Positions 1-7,400 of a stretch of DNA of 15,660 nucleotides are shown here, piece after piece. The notes below the pieces were generated by a model. That model had not been told where the DNA came from. It worked only from the letters and a program-made list of their open reading frames with translations, and ran no database searches. Both the position numbers and the translations under genes were made by a program. The first letter of the stretch is position 1. Each line of letters opens with the position of its first letter. This DNA is from LBZV01 sp000993855 (GTDB lineage: Bacteria; Patescibacteriota; Microgenomatia; Curtissbacterales; GWA2-41-24): contig CAZBKB010000021.1 of the NCBI GenBank assembly GCA_964492425.1, positions 1 through 15,660 on the forward strand, in the 5' to 3' direction.

Positions 1-6
1 TCATTA

Positions 7-29
7 ACCTGTATTGTATTCATACAGGT
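7..29. promoter_or_regulatory. Perfect 8-bp inverted repeat near the left edge
   Basis: ACCTGTAT (7-14) is the exact reverse complement of ATACAGGT (22-29), with a 7-base spacer. No T-run follows on either strand, so it is a poor intrinsic terminator. It lies about 30 bases upstream of the -35-like box of the first pilin gene, so an operator is possible. It could also be the tail of a structure belonging to the gene left of the window. Confidence 0.35.
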
Positions 30-58
30 GTTCGGATTCCATTTAGAACTCGCGACCA

Positions 59-90
59 TTTAACTATCTCCTTAGTCAGTGCTACACTGA
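59..90 (+). promoter_or_regulatory. Promoter of the first pilin gene with a palindrome over the -10
   Basis: A -35-like TTTAAC (59-64) and a -10-like TACACT (83-88) are separated by 18 bases. The ATG at 96 is only 7 bases after the -10, so a transcript would begin at or next to the start codon. The 15-base palindrome TCAGTGCTACACTGA (76-90; 6-bp arms, 3-base centre) covers the -10, where a repressor could block polymerase. Assigned by eye. Confidence 0.5.
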
Positions 91-95
91 GATTA

Positions 96-1193
96 ATGAC
101 GAAATTTTATGTGAAGCTCTTAGGGTTTTTTATATTCTTCTTTCTCATAGTCACTTTTACAAAAAACGCGTATGCAGCAACTATCACATTAAGCGAGCAG
201 GTAAGCGAACGAAGTAGAATAGTCACAGTAACTTTTAGTGACTTAATTCCAAATGTCGCCTACTCTGTATTTGGCGATAGTGACTACCAGTCTAACCTCA
301 CAGGTTCATCAACCAGCGTATTAATGTACATGTGCCATTTCGAAGACACTGGCCTTAATATAAAGCCTAGTATTTTACCTGGGTGTTCTCAAGACTACTC
401 TTACTTTGAAGCAGAACAAAACCATAAAATTGAGCTTAAAGCAGATTTACTACCTGATGACGCAGGCGGTATAGAAACTGTCGCTAGTCTAAGTTTTACC
501 GTCTCAAGATACATACCTACAATTTCTTATAACCCTACATCAGGATTTGCACCAGGAGATGATATAACAATAAACATATCAGGTTCAAGGGAGCCGAAAA
601 GTCTACCCAAAAGAAATAATTATCAAATACTCATATACGGAGAAGACGGAACACCAAGACCTAGTATTAACGAAACATGTTTTAACGTACTAAATGACGG
701 ATCAAACAACACAACGTTTAATGCATTACCTTCAGGAAATTACCGAATAGAAGTGAAAGAACAAGTACGCGAATCAGAAACTTGCTCTGGTGGCTTTCGT
801 TATAGATCAATACGCTTTACGGTTAGAGACGGCGGCGGAGAAGTTATTTCAGACGAAAACGGATCCTCCTCAGGCGCCGGCGCAAACCCCTGCACAACTG
901 GTCCAGACGGTAGGTGCCCAACAGCCCTGGGCAATCTTCCAATAACCGTAAAAGGCCTTGCAAACAGGATCCTGCAAATCGGCATCGGGGTCGCAGGAGG
1001 CATAGCCTTAATTCTTATCGTTATCGGCGCAATCCGTGTCCTCGTCTCCCAAGGTGACCAGCAAAAGCTAAATGGCGGTCGCGAGATGATAGTTGCTGCC
1101 GTAGCCGGGTTGCTGTTTTTAATCTTTGCCACACTAATTTTGCAGTTTATCGGAATAAATATCTTGAAAGGAGTACCGGGGATAGGGTTATGA
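96..1193 (+). CDS. Surface pilin-like protein, TrbC/VirB2 module with Ig-like ectodomain
   Basis: 365 residues. A signal peptide occupies about residues 1-27 (hydrophobic 9-21, cleavage likely after AYA). The ectodomain (about 28-245) looks like two beta-rich Ig-like units; the second starts near a YNPTSGFAPGDD motif and contains two cysteines. A Gly/Ser-rich linker with two further cysteines follows. The C-terminus has two membrane helices (about 296-317 and 331-356) joined by a short polar loop with GDQQK, the layout of TrbC/VirB2-type pilins and of every pilin gene downstream. The usual family role is a membrane-inserted subunit assembled into a conjugation-type or type IV secretion pilus. 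The large ectodomain is not typical of classical VirB2, so this may be a decorated or minor subunit. The stop overlaps the next gene by four bases. There is no Shine-Dalgarno and the -10 lies 7 bases before the ATG. The family call for the C-terminus is good; the ectodomain's function is unknown. Confidence 0.75.
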   Translation: MTKFYVKLLGFFIFFFLIVTFTKNAYAATITLSEQVSERSRIVTVTFSDLIPNVAYSVFGDSDYQSNLTGSSTSVLMYMCHFEDTGLNIKPSILPGCSQDYSYFEAEQNHKIELKADLLPDDAGGIETVASLSFTVSRYIPTISYNPTSGFAPGDDITINISGSREPKSLPKRNNYQILIYGEDGTPRPSINETCFNVLNDGSNNTTFNALPSGNYRIEVKEQVRESETCSGGFRYRSIRFTVRDGGGEVISDENGSSSGAGANPCTTGPDGRCPTALGNLPITVKGLANRILQIGIGVAGGIALILIVIGAIRVLVSQGDQQKLNGGREMIVAAVAGLLFLIFATLILQFIGINILKGVPGIGL

Positions 1194-2398
1194 AATTAAC
1201 AAATCTTTTAACATTTCTGAGCATATTTTTGGCTACCGCTGCACTCTTTGCATTTTCTACCCCAAAAGATACCTACGCTGCAGAAAGTTGTGTCTTTAGT
1301 CCTAAGAGTATAACGGCAGGGAACAGTATCGGCATAATTACTAATGACCTACCGTACGCGCATAAAGTTTATATCCAAACGTATGGTGGGCCTTATATTG
1401 AAATTGGCACAATCTTCAACAGCTCCAGCATGGGCCTTGGCGGTGGCTCCGTCACTGTCCCAACCAGCGCAACTGCACCCGCCTATCAAGTATCTGTAGA
1501 TTCAAGCTTTGGTGCTAAACTTACTTGCGCAGACCCAAGCGGCACAATCGGAGGCAATTTACTAGTTACATCTGGTGGAGGAGGTGGTGTAGGTTGTGTA
1601 TTCAGCCCAAACGAGATACAAGCCGGCTTACAAATCGGGATTATCACCAATGGTCTGTCTCCGGGTACTCATGCAGCTAAACTATATACATATAGTGCAG
1701 CACCCCCAATCCTCATCGGCAATGTACCGAATGGTGGTGGAGCTGTAACCATCCCCCTCACTACTCCTCCCACAGCATATCAAGTTCGGGTTGATACAGG
1801 GTTTGGTGGGGATATCACTTGCGCAGACCCAAGCGGCACAATCGGAGGCAACCTCATAGTCACATCTGCCCCGGGAGGTGGCAGCTGTGCAACAGCCGAC
1901 TTGAATGGTGACGGTGTTGTCAACGATTTTGACACTCAAATGATTGTAGATAGAGTTGGTACAAGAGTTGGGGATCCCAGATATTCCCCACAATTTGACT
2001 GGGATGGCAACGGCTTCATAACGCTTAGTGATGTTGCACGCCATGCCATTTGCATCAGCGCTACCTCTGGAAGCCCAGGGGGAACTGTCGAATGCTCCAA
2101 CTTCATAAACTGTGTCTCAGGCTTTGTAAAACCTAGAGATTATGAACCTGCTACATTTGTAGGCAGTTTTGTATCCAAATTCCTTCCAGCCGCCATCGCC
2201 TTTGGTGGATTTATGTCTGTTATCATAATCGTCATCTCTGCTATCCAGTTTATAACCTCAAGCGGCAACCCCGACGCTGCAGCGGCAGCCCGTGGCAGAC
2301 TTACCTTTGCACTCGTGGGATTTGTACTTTTAGTCCTCGCCTTCATAATAACAAGAGTAGTCGACCAGGTATTTTTGAGAGGAAGCGGAGTGTTTTAA
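1190..2398 (+). CDS. Surface pilin-like protein with two Ig-like repeats and a dockerin-like domain
   Basis: 402 residues. The signal peptide is about 1-30 (cleavage likely after TYA). Two homologous Ig-like repeats start at Cys34 and Cys136; both open with CVFSP and carry an IGIIT motif. A dockerin-like segment contains two calcium-loop motifs: DLNGDGVVNDFD (237-248) and DWDGNGFITLSD (270-281). The C-terminus has two membrane helices (about 334-355 and 370-391) around a polar SSGNPD loop, the TrbC/VirB2-like module. Dockerins normally dock onto cohesins on scaffold proteins; no cohesin is evident here, so the partner is unknown and the domain may simply be a calcium-stabilised spacer. The ATG overlaps the previous stop (ATGA), so translation is probably coupled; an AAGGAG at 1168-1173 is rather far upstream. 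The two Ig repeats share a perfect 35-base stretch, a sign of recent duplication or gene conversion. Confidence 0.77.
   Translation: MKLTNLLTFLSIFLATAALFAFSTPKDTYAAESCVFSPKSITAGNSIGIITNDLPYAHKVYIQTYGGPYIEIGTIFNSSSMGLGGGSVTVPTSATAPAYQVSVDSSFGAKLTCADPSGTIGGNLLVTSGGGGGVGCVFSPNEIQAGLQIGIITNGLSPGTHAAKLYTYSAAPPILIGNVPNGGGAVTIPLTTPPTAYQVRVDTGFGGDITCADPSGTIGGNLIVTSAPGGGSCATADLNGDGVVNDFDTQMIVDRVGTRVGDPRYSPQFDWDGNGFITLSDVARHAICISATSGSPGGTVECSNFINCVSGFVKPRDYEPATFVGSFVSKFLPAAIAFGGFMSVIIIVISAIQFITSSGNPDAAAAARGRLTFALVGFVLLVLAFIITRVVDQVFLRGSGVF
1523..1851 (+). repeat. Perfect 35-bp direct repeat inside the dockerin-pilin gene
   Basis: Bases 1523-1557 and 1817-1851 are identical over 35 positions, 294 bases apart and in frame. 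They encode the same stretch at the end of each Ig-like unit, around TCADPSGTIGGN. The surrounding repeat sequence is clearly more diverged, which points to recent local recombination or strong constraint on this segment. Confidence 0.9.
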
Positions 2399-2403
2399 AA
2401 TAG

Positions 2404-2495
2404 CAACTAGAAGTTAAGAACTAGCCACTAGTAATTAGCTACTATTTCCTTCGGCACTAGGCACTAGTTGCTAATTACTGATACACTAAAACTAT
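2404..2495 (+). repeat. Degenerate heptamer array (NNNCTAG type)
   Basis: The spacer between two pilin genes can be cut into consecutive 7-base words: CAACTAG, AAGTTAA, GAACTAG, CCACTAG, TAATTAG, CTACTAT, TTCCTTC, one extra G, then GCACTAG, GCACTAG, TTGCTAA, TTACTGA, TACACTA, AAACTAT. CTAG recurs at the same position of the word. The array runs into the start codon at 2494 and contributes the -10 box. Confidence 0.75.
2482..2487 (+). promoter_or_regulatory. -10 box of the bare pilin gene
   Basis: TACACT at 2482-2487 ends 6 bases before the ATG at 2494, so a transcript would start at the initiation codon. No convincing -35 hexamer is seen at 16-18 bases; the upstream DNA is the heptamer array. 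The context TGATACACT resembles the TGATATACT before the gene at 4420. Confidence 0.4.
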
Positions 2496-2811
2496 GCAAC
2501 TCATAAATGCAGTGGAAGCCGCCTTTTCAATAGACAACCCAGTCCTTTTCCCGCCTGCAGCCCACAGCAATGTTGGCTCGTTAGCATCAACTATTCTTAA
2601 ATTTCTAATTGCAGCAGCCGGTATACTGTCATTTATATTCGTAATAATCGCCGGCATAAAAATTGTAACCGCAAGCGGTGACAGCAAAAAACTGGCAAGC
2701 GCCCAGGCTACTCTTCTCTATGCTATTATTGGTGTAATAGTCGCAATTCTTGCACTGGTCATAGTCAACTTAACACAAAAGTTTTTGGGGACAAATGTAA
2801 AAATCACCTAA
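2494..2811 (+). CDS. TrbC/VirB2-like pilin, short form
   Basis: 105 residues: a short N-terminal segment without a clear cleavable signal, then two membrane helices (about 35-57 and 73-95) joined by a polar loop with ASGDSKK, ending in a short tail. This is the minimal form of the module found at the C-termini of the two genes upstream. The size and topology fit VirB2/TrbC-type pilin subunits, so it is a candidate major or structural subunit. The start is supported by the -10 box 6 bases upstream; there is no Shine-Dalgarno. The next gene begins directly after its stop, so the two are probably one transcript. Confidence 0.75.
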   Translation: MQLINAVEAAFSIDNPVLFPPAAHSNVGSLASTILKFLIAAAGILSFIFVIIAGIKIVTASGDSKKLASAQATLLYAIIGVIVAILALVIVNLTQKFLGTNVKIT

Positions 2812-3516
2812 ATGAAAAAGATTCTCTCCAAAGTTTTACTATCTTCTGCAATTTTTGCAACATTTTTCATATCTTTTATCACACTTATTACTGGCTTCAC
2901 TAATAACGTCTATGCCGCTGGTTGTACATATTCTGGCCCTAACCCTGCCAAAAGTGGCGACTCGTTCTCAATTACCTATACAGGCTTTGCAGCCGGTGAG
3001 AGGATCGGAGTTTGGGAAGCATTGGGCGGATCACTTCAGCAAAATTTAGGTTTGACAGCTGATACTCTCTCCTTTCCTCAAACCCTTAATAGTTCATTTA
3101 GTCTTAGTGGTGGTTCATATTCTGTCATGATTCAAACACGTTATCCAGTAATTAACTATAAATGCAGTGATATAACAATAACAGGTAGCACCGGTACTTC
3201 CCCGATTGGAACCATCACTGCTCCAGCCGGGATTCCCAATCCACCCAACGCAACTATTTATACAGAAGGGTTAATTAGAAACGGCATCAGCATTCTCATA
3301 ATCGTCGCCTTTCTAGCAATGTTCCTTTGGACAATATTTGCAGGTTTCCGCTTTGTTACATCCGGCGGAGACGAAAAGACCGTGGGCCAAGCCTGGTCTT
3401 CTATTTACTGGGGCATAATCGGCATGCTGGTTGTTGTCGGATCCTATGCTATAGTAAAGTTGGTCGAGGTATTTTTCAATGTAGACATTATAACAGGCGG
3501 CCTTCGTCTGCCATAA
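2812..3516 (+). CDS. Surface pilin-like protein with one Ig-like domain
   Basis: 234 residues. The signal peptide is about 1-35 (Lys-rich start, long hydrophobic core, likely cleavage after VYA). One Ig-like domain (about 38-125) opens with CTYSGPNP and an SGDSFSITY strand, the same plan as the CVFSP repeats of the 402-residue protein and of the 1526-residue protein. After a Thr/Pro-rich linker come two membrane helices (about 158-181 and 197-220) flanking TSGGDEK, the TrbC/VirB2-like signature of this locus. The ATG follows the preceding TAA with no gap and no Shine-Dalgarno, so it probably depends on coupling to the 105-residue pilin. I infer a decorated pilus or membrane-complex subunit. 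A 64-residue ORF in another frame at 2855 is a shadow. Confidence 0.75.
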   Translation: MKKILSKVLLSSAIFATFFISFITLITGFTNNVYAAGCTYSGPNPAKSGDSFSITYTGFAAGERIGVWEALGGSLQQNLGLTADTLSFPQTLNSSFSLSGGSYSVMIQTRYPVINYKCSDITITGSTGTSPIGTITAPAGIPNPPNATIYTEGLIRNGISILIIVAFLAMFLWTIFAGFRFVTSGGDEKTVGQAWSSIYWGIIGMLVVVGSYAIVKLVEVFFNVDIITGGLRLP

Positions 3517-3543
3517 CAAAAAAACAACATGAAATCCACACCC

Positions 3544-3590
3544 TTTACACAACACCCTTTGACTTTGTACTATTTAAATGAGAGGGGGTG
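3544..3590 (+). promoter_or_regulatory. Promoter and strong Shine-Dalgarno of the second pilin pair
   Basis: TTTACA (3544-3549), an 18-base spacer and TACTAT (3568-3573, preceded by TG) form a plausible promoter. AGGGGGTG at 3583-3590 differs at one base from the AGGAGGTG complement of the 16S tail and sits 7 bases before the ATG at 3598. It is the clearest ribosome binding site in the window and contrasts with the leaderless-looking starts elsewhere. Confidence 0.6.
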
Positions 3591-3597
3591 AAAATAA

Positions 3598-3993
3598 ATG
3601 TTAAATAAAGCAAAAAAAATTGCGATATCATCTGCGCTGCCTATTGCAGCCCTTACCCTACCAGCTGCTTCCCTGGCACAAACCCTTGTACCCAGCCAAA
3701 TTGGACCCATTAATGACATTGTCAGCATTCTCAGAAATGCCATTCGGTTCATCTTATTAATTGCATTCGTCCTGGCATTTATATTCCTTATAATCGGAGG
3801 TATCCGCTGGATAACCGCGGGCGGAGACGAAAAAGCTGTAGCGGGTGCGCGCGGTATGATAACAGCAGCACTCATAGGTCTGGTAGTCGTCCTTGTTTCG
3901 TACGCCCTAATCGTACTTGTCGAAACATTCTTTGATGTCACAATCATTTCAGGCGACGTAACTTTGGATACACTTCCAAAGGCTACAGACTAG
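3598..3993 (+). CDS. TrbC/VirB2-like pilin
   Basis: 131 residues. The signal peptide is 1-27 (Lys-rich n-region, cleavage likely after SLA). A short mature N-terminus leads into two membrane helices (about 48-72 and 87-109) joined by the loop ITAGGDEKAVAGARG, then a polar tail of about 20 residues. GGIRWITAGGDEK matches the signature shared by all pilins of this locus. With its own strong Shine-Dalgarno and promoter, it is the most likely abundantly expressed subunit. A role as a pilus subunit is inferred from the family. The next gene starts one base after its stop. Confidence 0.82.
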   Translation: MLNKAKKIAISSALPIAALTLPAASLAQTLVPSQIGPINDIVSILRNAIRFILLIAFVLAFIFLIIGGIRWITAGGDEKAVAGARGMITAALIGLVVVLVSYALIVLVETFFDVTIISGDVTLDTLPKATD

Positions 3994-3994
3994 C

Positions 3995-4348
3995 ATGGCA
4001 AGGCTTGTTGCAGCTTTAGCTGTAAACCTGATGTTTATAGTCGCAGCAAGTCCTGCCTATGCACAACCAGAACCAGCTAGGATCCAAGACCTCGAAAAAG
4101 TTATTGAAAACATAATCAAGCTTCTTGCTCCAGCGGCTGCTATTGCCTTTCTAGCTATGGTAATTTTAGGCGCCTACAAATTTATAGTAAGCGGGGGGGA
4201 CCAAAAAGGAACTTCCGGTGCCCGAACTACCCTGACTTACGCCATACTCGGTATACTTCTTGTCGCAAGCGCCGTTTTGATCCTGCGCGTAATAAGAGAT
4301 ATTACTGGTCAAGATGTAACAATTGTCACCATCCCGGGTGGTCCGTAG
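3995..4348 (+). CDS. TrbC/VirB2-like pilin
   Basis: 117 residues: signal peptide 1-23 (cleavage likely after AYA), a short amphipathic stretch (about 30-43), then two membrane helices (about 44-65 and 80-98) around the loop VSGGDQKGTSGART, and a short beta-like tail. It is a paralogue of the gene just upstream and lies one base after its TAG. No Shine-Dalgarno is visible, so translation probably depends on coupling. The paired paralogues may be two subunit types of one fibre. Its stop codon is the first element of a heptamer array. Confidence 0.8.
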   Translation: MARLVAALAVNLMFIVAASPAYAQPEPARIQDLEKVIENIIKLLAPAAAIAFLAMVILGAYKFIVSGGDQKGTSGARTTLTYAILGILLVASAVLILRVIRDITGQDVTIVTIPGGP

Positions 4349-4418
4349 TCGCTAGTCGCTAAATGATTCTAAGCCTTACTGATTTTACTGATTCACTGAA
4401 TCACTGATATACTGGATT
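4342..4418 (+). repeat. Heptamer remnant followed by an octamer array
   Basis: From 4342 the DNA reads in 7-base words (TCCGTAG, TCGCTAG, TCGCTAA, ATGATTC, TAAGCCT) beginning over the stop codon of the pilin gene. From 4378 it switches to ACTGNNNN words: ACTGATTTT (9 bases), ACTGATTC, ACTGAATC, ACTGATAT, ACTGGATT, ending one base before the ATG at 4420. The second block also forms the promoter of the large gene. Confidence 0.75.
4384..4413 (+). promoter_or_regulatory. Promoter of the large surface-protein gene, built from octamer repeats
   Basis: TTTACT (4384-4389) and TATACT (4408-4413) are separated by 18 bases; their starts are 24 bases apart, which is about three repeat units. The ATG at 4420 is 6 bases after the -10, so a leaderless mRNA is likely. 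A 15-base palindrome TGATTCACTGAATCA (4389-4403) fills the spacer and could be an operator or a by-product of the repeat. Confidence 0.6.
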
Positions 4419-4419
4419 C

Positions 4420-7400
4420 ATGCCACGCCTGTTTACCCTTCCGAAGCATGAGCGAAGGAGGGCTTCCTCTACCTTTATCTTTATCCGTTTACTCTCAATC
4501 ATTCTCTTCTTAGCACTACTCACTTTGACTTTGACTCTCGCACCGCAGGTGGCGGCTGCGCCAGGAGATCCTCCAGGGCCTTTACCATGCAACAACCCGG
4601 TTGTAACAAGCAACTTAACAGACAACTTCTTAACAGATGATAAAGGTGACCCCCCAGGACCCCAAGAAGAAGAAACTACCAATAACCCGGACGCCCTGAA
4701 ATTTACAGCATCAAGAATTGGCAAAATAGGCGAGCTTCCAGCAATACCAATTAGAAAACAGATGCAATTTACCGTCAACTTCTCCCGCCTGCAGGCGCTC
4801 TTTGGCGCCAGCAACAGTAACTATGCAGAAGGCCTCTTTCAGGACCAAAACCACGCCCGTGTAAATTTATTGGGCCTAACCAACAGTCAGCTTCAAGCAT
4901 ACCAGGGAGTCATACAGAGAACGGCTCCAAAAGTGATGACAGACGCTCTGCGCGAAAACTACATCAAATATATCTGGGAAAAACCGGAAATTGCCGAATC
5001 CGCAATAGAATTTTCAGATATCGCCGGCACTGAGCCCAAAACAATCCATGATTTAGTGGAAAGCTTCGGAGGCACACCACCGCAAGCGCCACGTGCAGGT
5101 GAAGATAAAACAATATGGAACACCACCTGGGGAAAATACTGGGAAAAAATACCAACCAGTTACGACGAATTTTATCTTGGTAAGTTAGAATTCCGCGCCT
5201 ATTTTGGCCAGCCGGTAATCGAAAAGTTAAAAGCCGGCGAGCCTGGCTACTGCGACAAGTTTTCACTCATGCGCTCCGTAGAATTTCCTGTCCCAAGATT
5301 TTTTAGGACTGCCCAAACTACAGGTGTCCTAAATCAGATGATGCTGCCAAAAATCGCCCAAAGCGAACAAAACAACCTTATAGACATAACAGGTGGTGTG
5401 GTAGCCAGCACAAAAACCTCAGCGGCAGGTATCTTCAAGTCCTGCTTCGACTTTGCAGCCAACAACCCCGTTTCCAAAGTAATCAGGAAAGTGGTCAAAA
5501 TCTCCATGAATAGCGCAATGGATAACAACAAAACAAATACAAAACTGCTCGCAAAAAATATAACTAACCCAATTTCAATAGCCCTTAAAAAGTTTGCAAA
5601 CTTTGCCCAGGAAAACCTTAACCCGGCTACACCTGTCTTTGCAGTCAACCGCGCAACCAACCTACAAACCACCCAAAATGGCTGCGGCCCCACTGGAAAG
5701 GTCTCTGCAACACTTAGATGGACCCGGGCAGACGACCCAAGCGGCGGCTTACCAATTCAAGACCAGGAGATGGAAATCTCTCTAACTTCAAGTTTCTCAC
5801 CCGGCGTCACCCAAACCGTTAGCCTAACGGCTTCCCAGTCAAGCAGGACTTTTACTGATTTTTTTGCCCCAGACACAGATTATTGGTGGCGAGTCCATAC
5901 CCAGTATTTTGGAGCCTGGACAACAAATGACAACGTAGCCTCGTTTCGTACAATCGCCTGCACAGCAGTCCCAACCCCTGCCTGCGTCTTCAGCCCAACA
6001 ACCTTAACCGCCGGTGATAACTTGGGAATCATCACAAATAATTTCACGCCCGGCAGTCATACAGTCAAAATTGCCGGTAGAACTTTTGGCAACGTCATAA
6101 CCGTCGGCTCAATTCCAGACACAGGCGGGTCGGTAACTATTCCGACAAGCACAGTTGCACCCCAACAATACGATGTCCTAGTCAATAATGGTTCCGACAT
6201 CAGGTGTACAGGTATCTTGCAGGTTAATGCTGCACCAGTACCGGGCTGTACAGTTTCTCCAACCACCCAGGATGTTGGCAGTTCAATCACGGTTACAAGC
6301 CGAAATGGGCTTTTTGGCGAAGCCAGAATGGCCCTGCCGGGAGCTACAACCTCAATATTTATAGGCAATCTTCCCGCAAATGGGTTTATCAGTTGGACAA
6401 TACCGATAGGCACCGCTGGGGGCACATACATTGTCCGCGTCGCAAGCGGCGTATTTGTCACCGACTGTGGAAACCTAACCGTTAATGTTCCAGCCCCGGC
6501 TTGTACTCTTAGAGCCGCAGCTATCCTTTATCCGGGCGACACATTCACTGTAACAAGCATCAACTACCTTGAAGGACCAATTCAGATAGCCGGTGCCTTC
6601 TGGGATCCCGCGGTTAGACCATCTGTTAATTTAGGCTACCTCACAGCAAACGCCACTGTGACTGTCAGGATTCCCACCTCATTCGACCCCGGGCTGTACG
6701 CCGTACGTGTCAGCCTCTTCGCAGTCACCTGTGGAGACGTCAGTGTCGACGAGTGGACGCTTACAACGACTCCCATCGTCCATGGAGACATCGTCAATTT
6801 TTCAACTTCGCCCGCCCCAAACAACAACGGCGGCCAGATGAAAATTTTAATTTACAAAGTACTAAACCCCGACGCCGTAGATGTGACAACCAACCTTTGT
6901 TTCCCGGACGCATCCCAACTTGTTTACGAGAGCAACGTCAACTCCAGCCCCTTCGCCTGGCCGAAGGCGAGTGTCCAGCGGGGTAAATTCTTTGCAATTC
7001 TCGCCAAAAACGGCGACCACGTTTCAACGCACAGATGTTTCGAGGCGCGATTCTTGTTGACTGTCACAGTTGACGGCCGAAACGCCAACTTCACCATCGC
7101 CCCACCTGTTCACGTCGACCCTTCCGTATTTGCTGCTGTCGCCATTGTTATTTCCAACACAGACTTGAGAACCGATGTCTACGACAGCGGTGGCCTTGCC
7201 AAAGGAACAACCACTCATACTTGGACAAAAGCACCCGGAGGCAACTACCGTGCTTGTCTTTCCAACCTTGCCCTCGGTGTATGGGACGACGCCGCATTCT
7301 CCTGTGTAAATTTCGAGATATCATTTACCTACCCATTCGTCTCGGCTCCCTTAGACGAGGATTCCTGCATTAAATTGCACAAGGAAGGCAAAGCTGGCAA

